Positions 11,148 to 23,700 of a stretch of DNA of 64,000 bases are shown piece after piece. Origin of the DNA: Blepharisma stoltei (lineage: Eukaryota; Ciliophora; Heterotrichea; Heterotrichida; Blepharismidae); assembly GCA_914767885.1 (NCBI GenBank), contig CAJZBQ010000023.1, positions 685,501-749,500 of the forward strand, written 5' to 3'. The notes beneath the pieces were generated by a model. The model was not told where the DNA came from. It saw nothing but the letters and a program-made list of their open reading frames with translations, and did no database searches. Every line of letters starts with the position of its first letter. The stretch's first letter is position 1. The position numbers and the translations under genes were made by a program.

Positions 11148-12122
11148 ATGTGCTGCTGCAATGTCAGATGCTTACAATACTGCCTTTACATTAGCTGCGT
11201 CCTACTACTTGTAAGATTAATATAGGGCACAGGAGCAGTCATTATCTGGATAGGCTTCGAAGTCCAGGATAGCGAGTTCGTGAAAACTATTGATGCAGAG
11301 TACGCAGGGTACGGGATTATTGGCCTCGGTGGAGGTATGATAGTTTTTGCTGTTGTCGGCTTTATCTCTGGCTGTAAAAGGAGCAAATGCTTACTTTTCA
11401 TATTCATTTTCATTTCCTTCATCATTGGAGTTCTTCTAGTTGCATTTGGTGCTGTGATAATTTACGTAAGAGACAACTTTCTTCCTAAGTATCTGGACAG
11501 CGAATCAGATTGTCGCGATTTCGATGCCTTCGAAGAGGCTGATGATGGTTTTGGCAAAGCTTTCTCAACAATCTGTACAGTCTATTGTCCATGTGGCATG
11601 GACAGTGACATATATGCCGAAGTGAAAGACCTACTATACCCAAACCAAACTCAGCATATTCAAGGTACAACTGATATCCTTAGCTGTGACCCATGCTCAG
11701 AAGCTGCAACCTACCCAAGTGCTGTCCAAGACGTTGTTTATCAATGGATCAGAGACAACTTGGATTTGCCTGTGACTTCCTCTGCCGATTGCATAATTCC
11801 AGAAGGTACTTATGAAGACGTGTACTTAAAAGATTACAAGAAATACATACCTTTGATCAAATGAATGGAAAAACATTTTGACTGCTCGGGATTATGTTCA
11901 TATAGACCTATTTATTTGTTCAGCGATATAAATAATGGAGTGCCTGAAAATAGCTGCCGTAAAGAAGTCTATGATTGGGCTAAAGATAAGTTCTTGACCT
12001 ATGGAGTGATCACAATAGTTTTCGGATGCTGGCAGGTAAGAAATATTTAGCTTTATACATTTTTGCTGGCTGCAGGGTTGTGCTGCAATTGCACAAATTC
12101 AAGACATAAAGGTAAAAAATAA
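11148..12122 (+). CDS. Tetraspanin
   Basis: 314 aa after removal of two 15-nt introns (11211-11225 GTAAGATTAATATAG; 12036-12050 GTAAGAAATATTTAG). It has four membrane segments: CLYISCVLLLGTGAVIIW; GYGIIGLGGGMIVFAVVG followed by the short SGCKRSKC loop; LLFIFIFISFIIGVLLVAFG; and LTYGVITIVFGCWQLYTFLL. The large extracellular loop has CPCG and paired cysteines (DPCSEAA, DCSGLCS). A TGA at 11862-11864 is Trp within this loop. Tetraspanins organise membrane microdomains. The tail LCCNCTNSRHKGKK is Cys-rich, probably palmitoylated. A truncated copy lies upstream at 9845. Confidence 0.85.
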
Positions 12123-12373
12123 TGAAAGAGCTTAAATAAAACTCATAAGATAATTTTCTAGTGTTATTAAATTTCGAGTTTAACATTTTGGAATTTTTTA
12201 AGTCTAAATTGGCTAAAAAAATTATTATCTCTTTATTTTTACACATCTTCCTCAAAAGAGTATTGACGATTCTCATTATTTTAACAAAATAGTCTAGAGA
12301 TATATCTTGATTTTATATTTTACCCAAAAACTTAAATCAAACATAATAATTGGTTAAGTCATTAAAGTGGTAT

Positions 12374-13408
12374 TTATTCCATTTCATACGCAAAATGATC
12401 GACATCAGCTTGCAGATATTCTCCTCCCATCACTGGAACTTCTTTTGGAGAGTTCTTAGCGAATTCTCTCATTTCAGCTTGGATCTGTATAAAGAAGTCT
12501 TTTTGTGCCATTTCTAGCTCTCTCTTTAGTATATTTTGGTCTTTAGCAATTATATTCTTTTTTATCTTGATAAATTTTCCTGTCTCGAGCTGGCTGCTTT
12601 GATTTCAATTATAAAAGAAATAAAATTCAATCAAGTATAGTCCTCTTTCAAGGCTTTGAATAATTGCAGTGTTTTCAAAAAATAATGAAGGAGGTTCTAC
12701 GTTAAAATAATTTCTAAAGGTCTCTTTTGTGATTTCTAATACTTCATATTCTTCATTTATCCCTAAAATTTCATCACTAGGGGGTGGTGGCATTTTTTCT
12801 TGACTTGGCTTAATTGGGGTAGCCTGAGAGTAAGGTTCTCTATCAATTTTATCAAAATTTTGCTGAGCTGGCATTTGTTGTCCTGAAAATCCTGTAGAAG
12901 CTGCACCTCTTGTTTCTATTCTAGTAGAATTCTGAGGAGTCGACCTTTGTTCCCTTGAGAATTTCATGGGAGATGGCTCTTGAGCTTTTTTCATCCTTGA
13001 CGGCTTCTTTAACTCTTCTTCTAAAATATTTGCTGTCGAAATAAAGTCCCCTACGATTATACCTATCTTGATGAAAATTTTTTCAGGCGTTCTTTCACTC
13101 ATGGATGTAGTCTCTAAATACTTGTGCATAAAAAGGCCTGCGCCGACGGCTTCAAACAGATTATTTGCTTTAGATTTTATGATATCATTTAGCTCTACAA
13201 TTTGGACCCCGATTTGTTTAAAAATCCAATATTCTTTGACGAGGACTTGAGTAAGGTACTCATTTGTAAAAATTAGCTTGACAGCAATTAAGTATTTTTC
13301 TACTTGTTGCTTGGCGATTTTAAGAGAGCTGAAATCTCTTGTTCGTTTTAGCTTTACTGGGATGTCATTTTTGTCAGCAAATGCTTGGAATTCTCGCAAA
13401 CTTCCCAT
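12374..13408 (-). CDS. Unrecognised protein with Ser/Pro-rich middle and coiled C-terminus
   Basis: 344 aa when TGA at 12605-12607 is read as Trp; without this the ORF would stop at residue 267. The first 130 residues look helical (QQVEKYLIAVKLIFTNEYL, IVELNDIIKSKANNLFEAVG). A Pro/Ser/Gln-rich stretch then contains SPMKFSREQRSTPQN and MPPPPSDEIL. The end is charged and helical (KNIIAKDQNILKRELEMAQ). No family was recognised. The start ATG at 13408 is the only upstream Met and is preceded by ttctataata. Confidence 0.75.
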
Positions 13409-13687
13409 TTATTATAGAATATTTATTTTTTGCCCTGAGATTAAGGTTTATTTTATAATCTCTATTTTAAATGCATCTATTGTTACTTATAAAAATTAGA
13501 TAGCTTTTGCAAAATTGGATTTAAAATGTTTTAATGATATATAATAGTATCGAATTTTAAAAAATGATAATTTATATTATGCTTTCTTCTGTTTTATTTA
13601 TATATTTATAACATTCGAGATCGTTATATAAATTCACTAAGTATTAAATTGAATGATTATTGGTTGCAGATAATTTAATAAAGAAAA

Positions 13688-14500
13688 ATGGAGCAAGATT
13701 CTGATGAAAAAATAATTAAATCATTGAAACTTGCGATAATTAGCAGCATTGTGACAACAATAATAGTATCAGATCTTATAGCAGACTCAATCATTGACAC
13801 AAAATACACGGTAGCTATTATTCCGTCAATTTTTGCAATAATAACTATTCCGGTTACTATACATTTAGCGATGAATATATTTTGTAACAATTTGAAGCCA
13901 ACGTCAAAAAACCTAGTAATTTTTTGCATATATAGTGGAGCAGTCTCAATTTTATGCTTTATGATTTTGTGTGCTTTATCTGTTGACAAAATAATAGAAA
14001 TATCTTGATGGTTAATATGATTACCAGGACTTTTTGCCATATTAACTTATTTCATATTTTGTGTTTTTTTAATTCCAGGATTGCTTGATCCAATTATTAA
14101 CTTAAAAAGATATGCTTTTCTACTTGCAATTTGGCTTGTTACTTTGCTTGCTTCATTAGGATTATTAGGATGGTACTTAGAAGATACTGAAATATCGGAC
14201 AGATTTATATATATGTGAATTCCATTGATGGTTTCTTCACTAATTAATCTATTCGTGAACTATGCGTATTATAGAGAGGATACATCTTCCACATACTTAT
14301 TACTGATTGAAAATTTAACTTGCCTTTACATTTTGATGTTTAGTATTTTAATAATACTTAGTCTAACTGTATTGGAAATCCGCACGACCATTATCTCACT
14401 TCCTCTTTTAGCATTTTTTGCAACATTAGTTTACTTCGAAATTTCAGACAGTGTAAGACCAAAAAGTCCACTACACGAACAACTATCAAATAAATTTTAA
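13688..14500 (+). CDS. Multi-pass membrane protein, no family recognised
   Basis: 270 aa, complete only if the TGAs at 14006-14008, 14018-14020 and 14216-14218 are Trp (EISWWLIWLPG, IYMWIPLMV). About eight hydrophobic segments, from LAIISSIVTTIIVSDLIADSI through LLPLLAFFATLV-like stretches near the C-terminus. It contains no signature residues for a transporter or receptor. Membrane residence follows from composition; the function is unknown. It is a good single-gene illustration of the reassigned codon. Confidence 0.78.
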
Positions 14501-14514
14501 CTAAAGAGATTAAC

Positions 14515-17418
14515 TTAAGAGGTGTATAAATACTTAGGAATTTTTTCGGATTCCTCATCTTTCATAAGGCTTGCTTCAAGATCTTCTGCTGGGATGTCAT
14601 CAATTTTGCATTGCCAATCTTCATGACCCTCAATTATGTGCTGCTCAACTATTTCTTGAGTAGGATTGATATTAGGCTGGCTTTTTACTCTCGATATAGC
14701 ACTAAGGCTTGGCTTAGGGATTTCAACTGACTCTAAGTCCCATATATCTTCAGCATACTCGTGGATTGTGCGATCACTTGAAAACCTTCCCATATTAAGC
14801 GCTCCAGTTATAGACATTTTTAACCATCGGTCTTGATTCTTATATACCGCATCAGCTTCTTCTTGTTTTTCTATATAAGAATAAAAATCAGATTTCACAA
14901 GATAAATATCATGCTGCTCCAGGGATTCTACAAGAGATGATAGTTCTTTAGGATTCCCAAAAGTTCCACTTTTAATAGCATCAAAAATTCTTTGCAGGCG
15001 GCTTCCAGCTGGTGCTCCACTCTGTACTCGAAGTCTATCAACTTCATGTACTCTTGCCCCAAATATAAAGGCATTCTGAATTCCAATATCTTCTACAATT
15101 TCTACATTGGCTCCATCCATGGTTCCCATAATAATGGCCCCATTCATCACAAACTTCATATTACTTGTCCCTGAAGCTTCAGTACCAGCAGTCGAAATTT
15201 GTTCAGTCAGATCAGCAGCTGGGATGATGATTTGTGCACTGGACACACAATAGTTAGGAAGGAAAACGACTTTCATTAGATCTCCTATATCAGGATCATT
15301 GTTAACAACGTCTCCAATGCTATTAATAAGTTTTATGATCTTTTTGGCAGCAATATACCCAGGTGCTGCCTTTCCACCGACCATGAAAACTCTTTTGACT
15401 TGTTTTGCTCTGTCATCAACTGTCATGGCTTTAAGGTTAAAGTAGCGATAAATCATGTACAAAGCGAACAAGTTTTGCCGTTTATATTCGTGGATTCTTT
15501 TGACCATAATATCAAACATCGCGTCAGTTGGGATTTTAATTCCACACTCCTTTTCTACCCATTTTGCGAGTCTTTCCTTGTTTTGCAGCTTGGCTTGTCT
15601 GAACTCTTCTTGGAATTCTTCATTATCGATGTAGCTCATTAAGTTTTTAGTTTCATACAGATCTGAAAGCCAGTTATTAGACTTGAGATATTTGGTGTAG
15701 ATATCTGACAGTCCTTTATTTGAACATTTTATCCATCGTCTAGGAGTGACTCCATTTGTCTTATTTTGGAATTTTTTAGGGAAATATTCGTGGAATCTTG
15801 CAAAGAGCTGAGTTTTAAGCAGGTTGGAATGGAGAGCTGCGACTCCATTGACTGCATGGGAGCTGACAATACAAAGATTAGCCATACGGACTGCTTTAGG
15901 TCTCGACTCTTCAATAAGTGACATATACCCCATGATATCAAATTTCTTAGGGTCATTGGCATATCTTTGGCCAACTTGGTTCATAAAGTGGAAATTAATC
16001 AAATAAATGATTTCTAAATGTCTTGGAAGAAGTCTTTCGAACAGCTCAACACTCCATTTCTCCAAAGCTTCTGGCATCACTGTATGATTTGTGTAGCTGA
16101 ACACTTTATAACAGATATTCCAAGCCCTTTGCCACTCAAGACCATATTTATCTACTAAAACTCTCAAAAGTTCTGGAATTGATATGGCTGGATGAGTGTC
16201 GTTTAATTGAATGGCAACTTTATCAGGCAGTTCTTCCCACTCTCTTGGCTTTTTTAAAAATCTTCTAATTATATCTTGAATAGTAGCGCAACAGAAGAAA
16301 TATTGCTGCCTTAGTCTCAGCTCTTTGCCGCTAGGTGTAGAGTCATTTGGATAAAGAACTGATGTAATGTATTCAGCTTTCTGTCTGGTTTCAATTGCTT
16401 TGAAGTAGTCACCTTGATTAAAGCTTTGGAAATCAAATTCATTAGTAGGCATGGACTTCCACAATCTTAAATTAATAGTGTTAAAAGTGTCGTACCCAGG
16501 AATTGGGTTATCATAAGCAATTGCTTTGACAATCTCATTTGGAATCCAATTCGATTTTTCAATGCCATTTTCCCACTTCTTTTCTACTCTTCCGCCAAAA
16601 TAAATATCATAAGTTACATCAGACCTCTCAATTTCCCAAGGATTCATCTGTGCTAGCCAATAATCTGGCATTTCCACTTGGTATCCTTTGACAATCATTT
16701 GTCGGAAAATCCCATAGTCATATCGAATTCCATAACCCCAGGCTGGGTAGTCTAAGGTAGCCAAAGAGTCTAAAAAGCATGATGCAAGCCTTCCAAGGCC
16801 TCCATTGCCAAGCCCAGGGTCGACTTCTTCATCATAAAGTTCTTCAAGTTTATATCCAACTTCTTCTAGAGCTTCTCTATATTTATCTTCTAATCCTAAA
16901 TTAATCAAGGCATTTTGCATTGATCTGCCAATAAGGAATTCAATTGACATGTAGTAAACTCTTTTTTTGTCCTCTGCTGTAAACAGCTGCTGGGTGTCGT
17001 TCCAGCTTTCAATTAGTCTATCTCTGATGGAAAGAGCTGCAGCTTTAAAGCAAGAATTCTTATCAAAATTGAAACGAGTTCGAGCCAGCGTGTATTCTAC
17101 ATGGGCTACGATTGCTTTTTGGATTGTTGACTTCTCAGTATCTATGCGATTTCTATATGAATTTTTGGAATATTTGAAGGAAATATAATTTGTAGATATT
17201 TAGAGTAGAAATTATATATATTCTGCCATCAACTCCCAAAGTTTTTCACTGGTTGCTTCTCCTCTTGAAGCAGAATCAAATTCAGGACGATACAACTTTT
17301 GAGAACCCAGCTCAACTCTAGATGAATGTCTACTGCCTCTTCTATGAAGGCCAGAATTCTCTTCGCCTTCACCTGAGAACACTCCTGAGCTGTAATGCTT
17401 GATTGGTTGTTCCTCCAT
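14515..17418 (-). CDS. Glycogen phosphorylase
   Basis: 956 aa after removal of a 33-bp insert at 17188-17220. Family landmarks: YTLARTRFNFDKNSCFKAAA and YYMSIEFLIGRSMQNALINL near the N-terminus; ELYDEEVDPGLGNGGLGRLA; AWGYGIRYDYGIF; QLNDTHPAI; KTNGVTPRRWI; and EASGTSNMKFVMNGA, whose Lys binds pyridoxal phosphate. It releases glucose-1-phosphate from glycogen in the cytosol. The protein has an N-terminal extension of about 60 residues rich in Ser/Arg/Glu (HRRGSRHSSRVE), a plausible phosphorylation region, and a C-terminal acidic extension. The start is chosen at MEEQPIKHYSS; an in-frame Met lies ten codons upstream. Confidence 0.93.
17188..17220. other. 33-bp TA-bounded insert (very short IES) in glycogen phosphorylase
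   Basis: The segment carries in-frame TAA codons and the inverted ends TATATAATTT/AAATTATAT. It has no GT...AG on the coding strand, so it is not a normal intron. Removing 33 bp gives LWELMAEYISFKYSKN leading into the conserved TIQKAIVAHVEYTLAR. Confidence 0.65.
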
Positions 17419-18005
17419 TATTTTATAGCCAATATATGTAACATACAAATTGCCAAAGATGGTGCAAAAGATGAAGATATTATTTTAACTCTAAATTATG
17501 AAAACTTTGTAAAAATAAATTTTATGTATAAAAAATATTATTACTTATCCTTCACTTTATTTAAATTTGAACAATAAGCAATCTGTTTCAATTTAAAGTA
17601 AATTTATTTTTAATATTCAAAAGTTTTTATATAAAATTTATCGAATATAGCTAATTTTATTAAAATAGTATTTCGCACGTACTTTCCCATTTAAAAAAAC
17701 AAGCTATGCTAATTTTTGGATTTTTGCAACATTCAATTAAGTATCAAAGCTATTTGTAGAATTTTTTTTAGAAAAATAAATGTATAAATTTAAAGGGAGG
17801 CTAATTTACCAAAAATTGAAATTTTACCTATATTTAAGACAGGGAATTATTATTTTTACGGATAGTTACCCATGTGTGAAATTATATTCCATATATAGAA
17901 TCTCTACATTTACTTTTCTCAAAGCTAGAATAAAATTCTATTCATAGACGCTATTTGTAAAAATATCAAGTAACTATACAAAAATGCGATAAAATGTATA
18001 TTGGA
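17419..18005. other. AT-rich intergenic region with repeat D copy
   Basis: It separates two minus-strand genes. 17735-17900 holds one copy of a repeat (gtatcaaagctatttgta, then tttaaagggaggctaattta) also found at 35275-35450 and partly at 62195-62310. Nothing else was recognised. Confidence 0.5.
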
Positions 18006-19472
18006 TTAATTTTTTGCTGTCATCAGATTTATGAACTCTTTTAAATCAATCACCCCATCACCATTTGCGTCCACCTCAGACACAATTTGGCTCCAATAAG
18101 CGTCCTCCACAAGCAACTCTCTTCCTAGCACCTCTTTAAGCTCATCAGCCGTGATATCACCACTTCCATCCTTATCAAACATCCTAAACGCCGTTTCTAA
18201 ATTCTCTCTTGAAACCAATTTATTATAATCTGAGCACGCTTTCAAAAACTCTGAATAATCAATATTTCCGCTATGGTCTGAATCTACTTCTTTCATAATT
18301 TTCTCTACAGTCTCTTGTGTGTCACTTTCACTCATATGTTTTCTATACTCTGCATATAGCTCTGCCCTACTGATTTTCCCATCCCCATTTTTATCAAGAG
18401 CTAAGAAACTTTCCTTCAGCCTTTTAGTTTCTTCATGAGAAATTAGCTGAGTTGCTAAAAAGATATGGACAGCGTTCTTTAGCTTGCTTTTAGAATGGAA
18501 TTGTTTGAGATCATCCAAAGCCACTTCAAGGTGGCTGTTTTCGTTTGACTTATAATTTTGAACCCAAATGTGAGTAATTGCATCACGTGCAGAAATACGG
18601 GAGTTTGGGTCCACTTCGAGAAGTCTTTGAAGCAAATTGACAGCCTCGCTTGAAATTCCTGGGCATCTTTCAGGGGTTACTCGTATAGGGTTATCTCTAA
18701 CCTGCTTGAGGATTAAAGTTTGGTCTCTTCCATGGTATGGAGGTCTTCCGGTTAAGAGGATAAACATAATGATCCCACAGCTTCATACGTCGCATTTCTC
18801 ATTATAAGCACCTGATAGCACTTCTGGGGCTACATAATAAGCAGACCCAAAACAGCCACTTAATTTTCTGTTTTTGTCGAGAAAACAAGAACTGCCGAAA
18901 TCTGCGATTTTTATATTAAGGGAGCCTGTGCTGTCTTCTAGTAAAATATTTTCTGGCTTTAAGTCTCTATGAATAACATTTTTCTCATGGCAATAGGAAA
19001 CGGCTGAAAATACTTGACGCATTATGGTGGAGGCCTCACGCTCTGAAAATTTGCTCATTGCGATTATTTTGTCGAATAATTCTCCCCCTGCGCAGAATTC
19101 AGTTGCTACGTAAAACTTTCAGGGGTCTTCGAAAATTTCGTAGCATTTAAGAATGTTTGGATGATCTAAGGAGCTTAAGACACTGATTTCTTTGAGCATA
19201 TAGGTAGAATCCATTTGTTGAGAACTTAGACCGGCTTTGTGAATGATTTTAACAGCACGGTTTTGATTACTTGGCTTGTATATGAAAAGCTTGACATCAG
19301 CAAAGGCGCCGGAACCAAGTTTTCGAACTTCTTGGTAGTTTTCAGAGAGTTTTCCCATGTGTCGCTGTAGGAATGCTCCTGGGGAGAAATTTGACTCTTG
19401 ATTATCAGCTTTATTGACTTTGCCTGGTACTTCAACTGAATGCTTTGATACTTTTGTAACTCCGCAACCCAT
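18006..19472 (-). CDS. Calcium-dependent protein kinase (CDPK)
   Basis: 488 aa. It begins MGCGVTKVSK: Gly2 suggests myristoylation and Cys3 palmitoylation. The kinase domain has LGSGAFADVKLF, AVKIIHKAG, HRDLKPENILLE, DFGSSC and APEVLSGAY. Two TGA codons (about 19118 and 18782) are Trp. An autoinhibitory junction follows (KFHSKSKLKNAV-type), then four EF-hands: DKNGDGKISRAE, DSDHSGNIDYSE, DKDGSGDITADE, DANGDGVIDLKE, all with canonical ligands. Calcium binding to the EF lobes relieves autoinhibition. The start is the internal Met 15 codons into the ORF, because the upstream residues are not family-like and the acylation motif fits. Confidence 0.92.
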
Positions 19473-20725
19473 TAAAAAAATACACTGTGATGAATTGAAA
19501 CAGATACAGAAAATCAATTTTTTTTAAAAAATGGAATATTATTATTTTGAGTAAATAATATTAGGATCATTTAAGAGCTGTATATATCTTTTTAGTTGTA
19601 TTTGCATTTTAATGATATTTTAAGGGAAAAAAGATATTTATCAGCAAAAGAATACTTTTATCTGCAGTTCATGTTTTTTTAGAAACCAATTTTTAATTCA
19701 GTATAACTTATTAATATATTTCCAAAATAAGCGTTTTAAATGTATATTTATATACGTGCCAGCTTCGAAGATAATTTGATAACTCTTAATCTTGATCTTA
19801 AGTACATCTGTGTTTAGCGTACTCTCTTCAGCAGGATGCAAGCAGAAGTGCGCACTTATCTCCAAAGTGATGATGTCGCCAAGCCTTCCGACGTCATACC
19901 ATATTCCAGGCCGACTCGGCAATCTTAAACAAGATCCACCTCCGCCTGACCAGAAAGCCTCACTGTGCGCTTTGCACTCACTTCCTGACTCAATTCCTGC
20001 ACATGTTCGCCTGAAGTTTACCCTCCTCAGGTGTGCAGATAGGAAAAACATTAGGCCTCTTAATGCACTTGGATCAGTGACTCTACCTTAAGGTAGAGTT
20101 AATTTACTGTTACTTTACAGAAGTTCTCCAGGAAAAACCAAACTCCATAAGTAAAATTCCATTAGGGAGAGAAATTAGCAGAGCTAATTATTCTCGAGCC
20201 GATGCCATTTTATTTATAAAGTTTGATAGCTCAAACGTAAATAAATAAACGCTGAAATATGCTATTTACCCAAATTGTTCCTTCTATACTTACTAATTTA
20301 ATTAATTAGTTTGGCTTAATTTAAGCAATTATCTATACTTTTTTAATGTTAACAATCATATCAGTTATAGACTTTCATCTATAACTCTAGTCTGCCCCAC
20401 TATCGTCAGTACTGCTTGGCTTCGACATTATATCTATATTGCTGTCCTTCCTATTCTCGAACACTTAAAATTGCATCAATTATATCTCCCAGTTTCCATC
20501 TCTGGGTTTGATAACACATTTCAAAAAAATAGATTCCTAAAGAAGGGAGTCTTAAAAGGGTCTTGATTATTGCAATAGTCAGGATAAATTCATTGTACGA
20601 AGCCAAATCTAATATCAAAATTGACCAAAGGGGAGTTCCTGCTCAGAATAGAAACTCGAACGGTGCCATATTTTGATATCCTATAATTAATTTTCAGTCC
20701 CGCCATTATAATAAATAACCCGGGA
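19473..20725. other. Intergenic region between CDPK and DNA polymerase alpha
   Basis: It contains a SINE-like element (19775-20228). A possible head of another on the minus strand (reverse complement of cggtgccatattttgat) lies near 20660-20675. The rest is AT-rich with no recognised gene. Confidence 0.45.
19775..20228 (-). mobile_element. SINE-like insert S12 (intergenic)
   Basis: On the minus strand it begins aaataaaATGGCATCGGC. It shares gagaaattagcagagctaat, the actccataagtaaaattcca stretch and the tgcacttggatcagtg region with S11 (59.2-59.6 kb), and part of this with S9. The minus-strand tail is aagatcaagattaagag. A candidate target duplication, tttgata, lies at 19775-19781 and 20222-20228. 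Confidence 0.65.
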
Positions 20726-23700
20726 ATGAGAAAAAATAGACAAGCAGCCCTTGCCCAGCTCAAAGAAGCAAAGCACGGACAAAAGAAAAGAACGGAACAA
20801 TATGAAGTCCAGGAAGAAGCCGATATCCTTGTAAACGTAACAGAAGAAGAGTACCAAGAAATGAAGAAAAAGCAAGGAAACAGCAAATTCATAACTAATG
20901 ATTTTGGCATAGGCTATGATGATCATGGAGAACTTGATTACCAAGATGAAGAAGAAGACCCATATGAAGAGGAAGAGGAAAACCTCAAAAAACCAAAAAT
21001 TGAAAGCAAATCAATTACGACTTTTATGAAGCCCGGAGTAAGTATGAAACCAAAAGGACCGAAAAAGGCAGAAAGTGTTGAAGCTTCTAAGATTATGGAC
21101 GATCTTTTAGGGATGATGGATGATGATACCTTATTAAATTAAGTATAACGCCTATATGCACGTCTCCTTTTCTGAATTCCAATGCGACAACTTCAAGCTT
21201 TCTAAGACGACTGTCTTTCTGGCTCTCGGAGAAAACAAACCTGCGACTGACAGGCATGCTAAAGGGCACAGTCTCTGCCTGAGTTAGTGGCACATTCATA
21301 TAAAATTTTATATCTCCTAGAATAGCTGTCTTGCTGCGTATTGCTAGAATTTAAAGTTCCATCATTACCAGGATAAATTACTATCATTATAAAAAAAAGA
21401 GAAAAATGTCGGCTGACCAGAAAATTTTGTTATCGCCATATTTTGATTGGATTATGATTCAATTAACCCTGAAGAAGTCTTGTCAATGGGAAATGCAGTT
21501 CAAAAGCCTAAAACTTTTGCAGTCAATAAAGGTACTACACAGACTCACGCTATGGAAGAAGCTTTAAGGCAAAGATATAACAAACCAACAGTAGCTAAAA
21601 AGCCAGCTAACGAAAGCAGACCATTAGAAGAAGTCAAAAAATCACTTTCTGAAATAATAAAAAACGAAGAAAACAATAAAGAAGAGGAAGAGAAGTTTGA
21701 GATGAGAAAGAGAAAAAGAGCAGGCGATATTCTCCCTGCAAAAATTACGACTCCTAAAAAAGTTGATGAAGTTTATGTCCATCCTGAAGAGCCTACTTTT
21801 GAAATGGAAGAAGTTCATAACGTGCCTGAGCCAATTACAATTACAGCGCCTATTGAAGAGACAAAAATGGAAATAGAGCCAGTAGTCGAATCAAAAGTAG
21901 AAATGGCTTTAGAAGAAAACGGCAACACTAACATTGAGTTTCAAGCTCTTGAAACTGAACTGCCATTTGAATCAAACTCAGCCAAATATCTCCCTATTGA
22001 AAATGGAAATCTCCACGTTTACTGGTATGACGCAATTGAAGATAAAGAACTATTGCCTGGAAGTGTCTTCATTTTTGGAAAAGTCTCCAATATAGAGACC
22101 AAGCGGTTTGAAAGCATCTGTGTTATCGTACAAGAGATGCAGAGGAATCTCTTTGTCCTACCAAGAGAAGAATACAAAGATCAGCCTGGAGAAGTTTATC
22201 AAGAGCTTGAAGAAATCCGTAAGAAATGCGGGATCAATAAATGAATGTGCAAGCCAATTGAGAGGAAATATGCATTTGAGTTCCCAGATGTCCCGCCTAA
22301 AAGCAGCTATATGAAAGTCCAATACAGTTCAAAATTGCCACCACTTAACGAAAAATATTTTAAAGGAAAAACGTTTTCCCACATTTTTGGGGCTGGGTCA
22401 AGCTTAATTGAACTTTTATTAGTAAAGCGTAAACTTAGAGGACCTTGCTGGATGAAGCTAAAAGATGTGCAGATCGCTAAAAATAAATGCTCCCACTGCA
22501 AGCATGAAATTGTGATTGCGGGTCCTAAACAAATAGAGTTTACAGCTGATGAGGCAAATTTGATTCCTCCGCCTTTAACTGTCCTTTCGCTAGCTTTAAA
22601 AAGTGTAAGAAATTCAAAAGGTCTTGAAATTTGTGCAATTTCTGGTGTCGCTCATTCACAAATTGATCAAGTTCAGCCTACTCCTTATAATCTTAATACA
22701 GTGAATGCTTTTTCTATAGTCAAAAAAGTCGGTCCAGCTGTGGCTTCTAAAAATCCAACAATTGAGGTGGTTGAGTCAGAAAAAGTGCTCCTTAATAGCT
22801 TTCTAGCCAAAATGATTCGGATTGATGCAGATGTAATTGTTGCTCATGAGCTCCTAGGGAACTTTTTAGATATTTTGATAAGCAGACTTCAAGCTTTGAA
22901 AGTCTCAAATTGGTCTCGCATGGGCAGATTGTCAAGAAATAGGTATTCAAGCCAAAAAAAAGATGATGCATTTGGAGGAAATTGGCTATACAGATCAACG
23001 ACATCAGGAAGATTATTATGTGATACCTTTTTATCTACAAAAGAACTTTCAAAACAAACCACTTATACTTTAACTCATCTTGTTAAACAGATACTTAAAA
23101 AAGATAGGCAAGAAATAATTGATGTTGAAAATTTATTAAATTCAGTTCAAGGAGTTGAAAGATTAGCTAAACATACACAACAAGACGCGTATTTTAATTT
23201 TGAGATTACAATGCATTTATCAGTAATTCCACTTACCAAACAGCTGACTAATATAGCAGGGAACTTATGGTATCGGTCTTTTCTAAATCAAAGAGCTGAA
23301 CGTAATGAAATGCTACTTATACATGAATTCCACAAAAATAAATTTGTATGGCCTGATAAGGATAGAATTAAAATGTGGCGTCTCAGCCTGGCCATGGACA
23401 GAGCACATATTTTAATTATGTCAGAAAAGTTTTGCCAGCCAGAAATGGACAGCTATTCTAGGTATACAAATTGCCCGAGGATGGCGCAAAATAGCGCCAT
23501 CCTCGGGCAATTTTTATAACTAATCCTAGTATGTTTAGGGCCTAGCCTTAGTCCACTTTTAGGAGCTAGATTTTACCTCGAGGGAAAGTGGGACTTGGAG
23601 TTGGAAAGGGGAAGCCCAGAGACCTCTAGGCTTTTAGGGAAACTCCCTAGCGTTGAAGCCAGGAGTTACGACCTTGGCTAAAAGTTTTCCCTTCTACCGA

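Noticed and set aside
12605-12607. True stop codon (TGA) ending the unrecognised protein at 12605
   Set aside because: TGA is Trp elsewhere and the frame continues 76 codons with coding-like composition to a TAA.
14515-17418. Glycogen phosphorylase as a pseudogene because of the in-frame stops near 17200
   Set aside because: All catalytic and PLP-binding motifs are intact, and a single 33-bp in-frame excision repairs the N-terminus.
20590-20944. Minus-strand ORFs upstream of POLA1 as a gene
   Set aside because: They overlap the POLA1 start on the other strand, are low-complexity hydrophobic or Ser/Phe-rich shadows, and fit no family.
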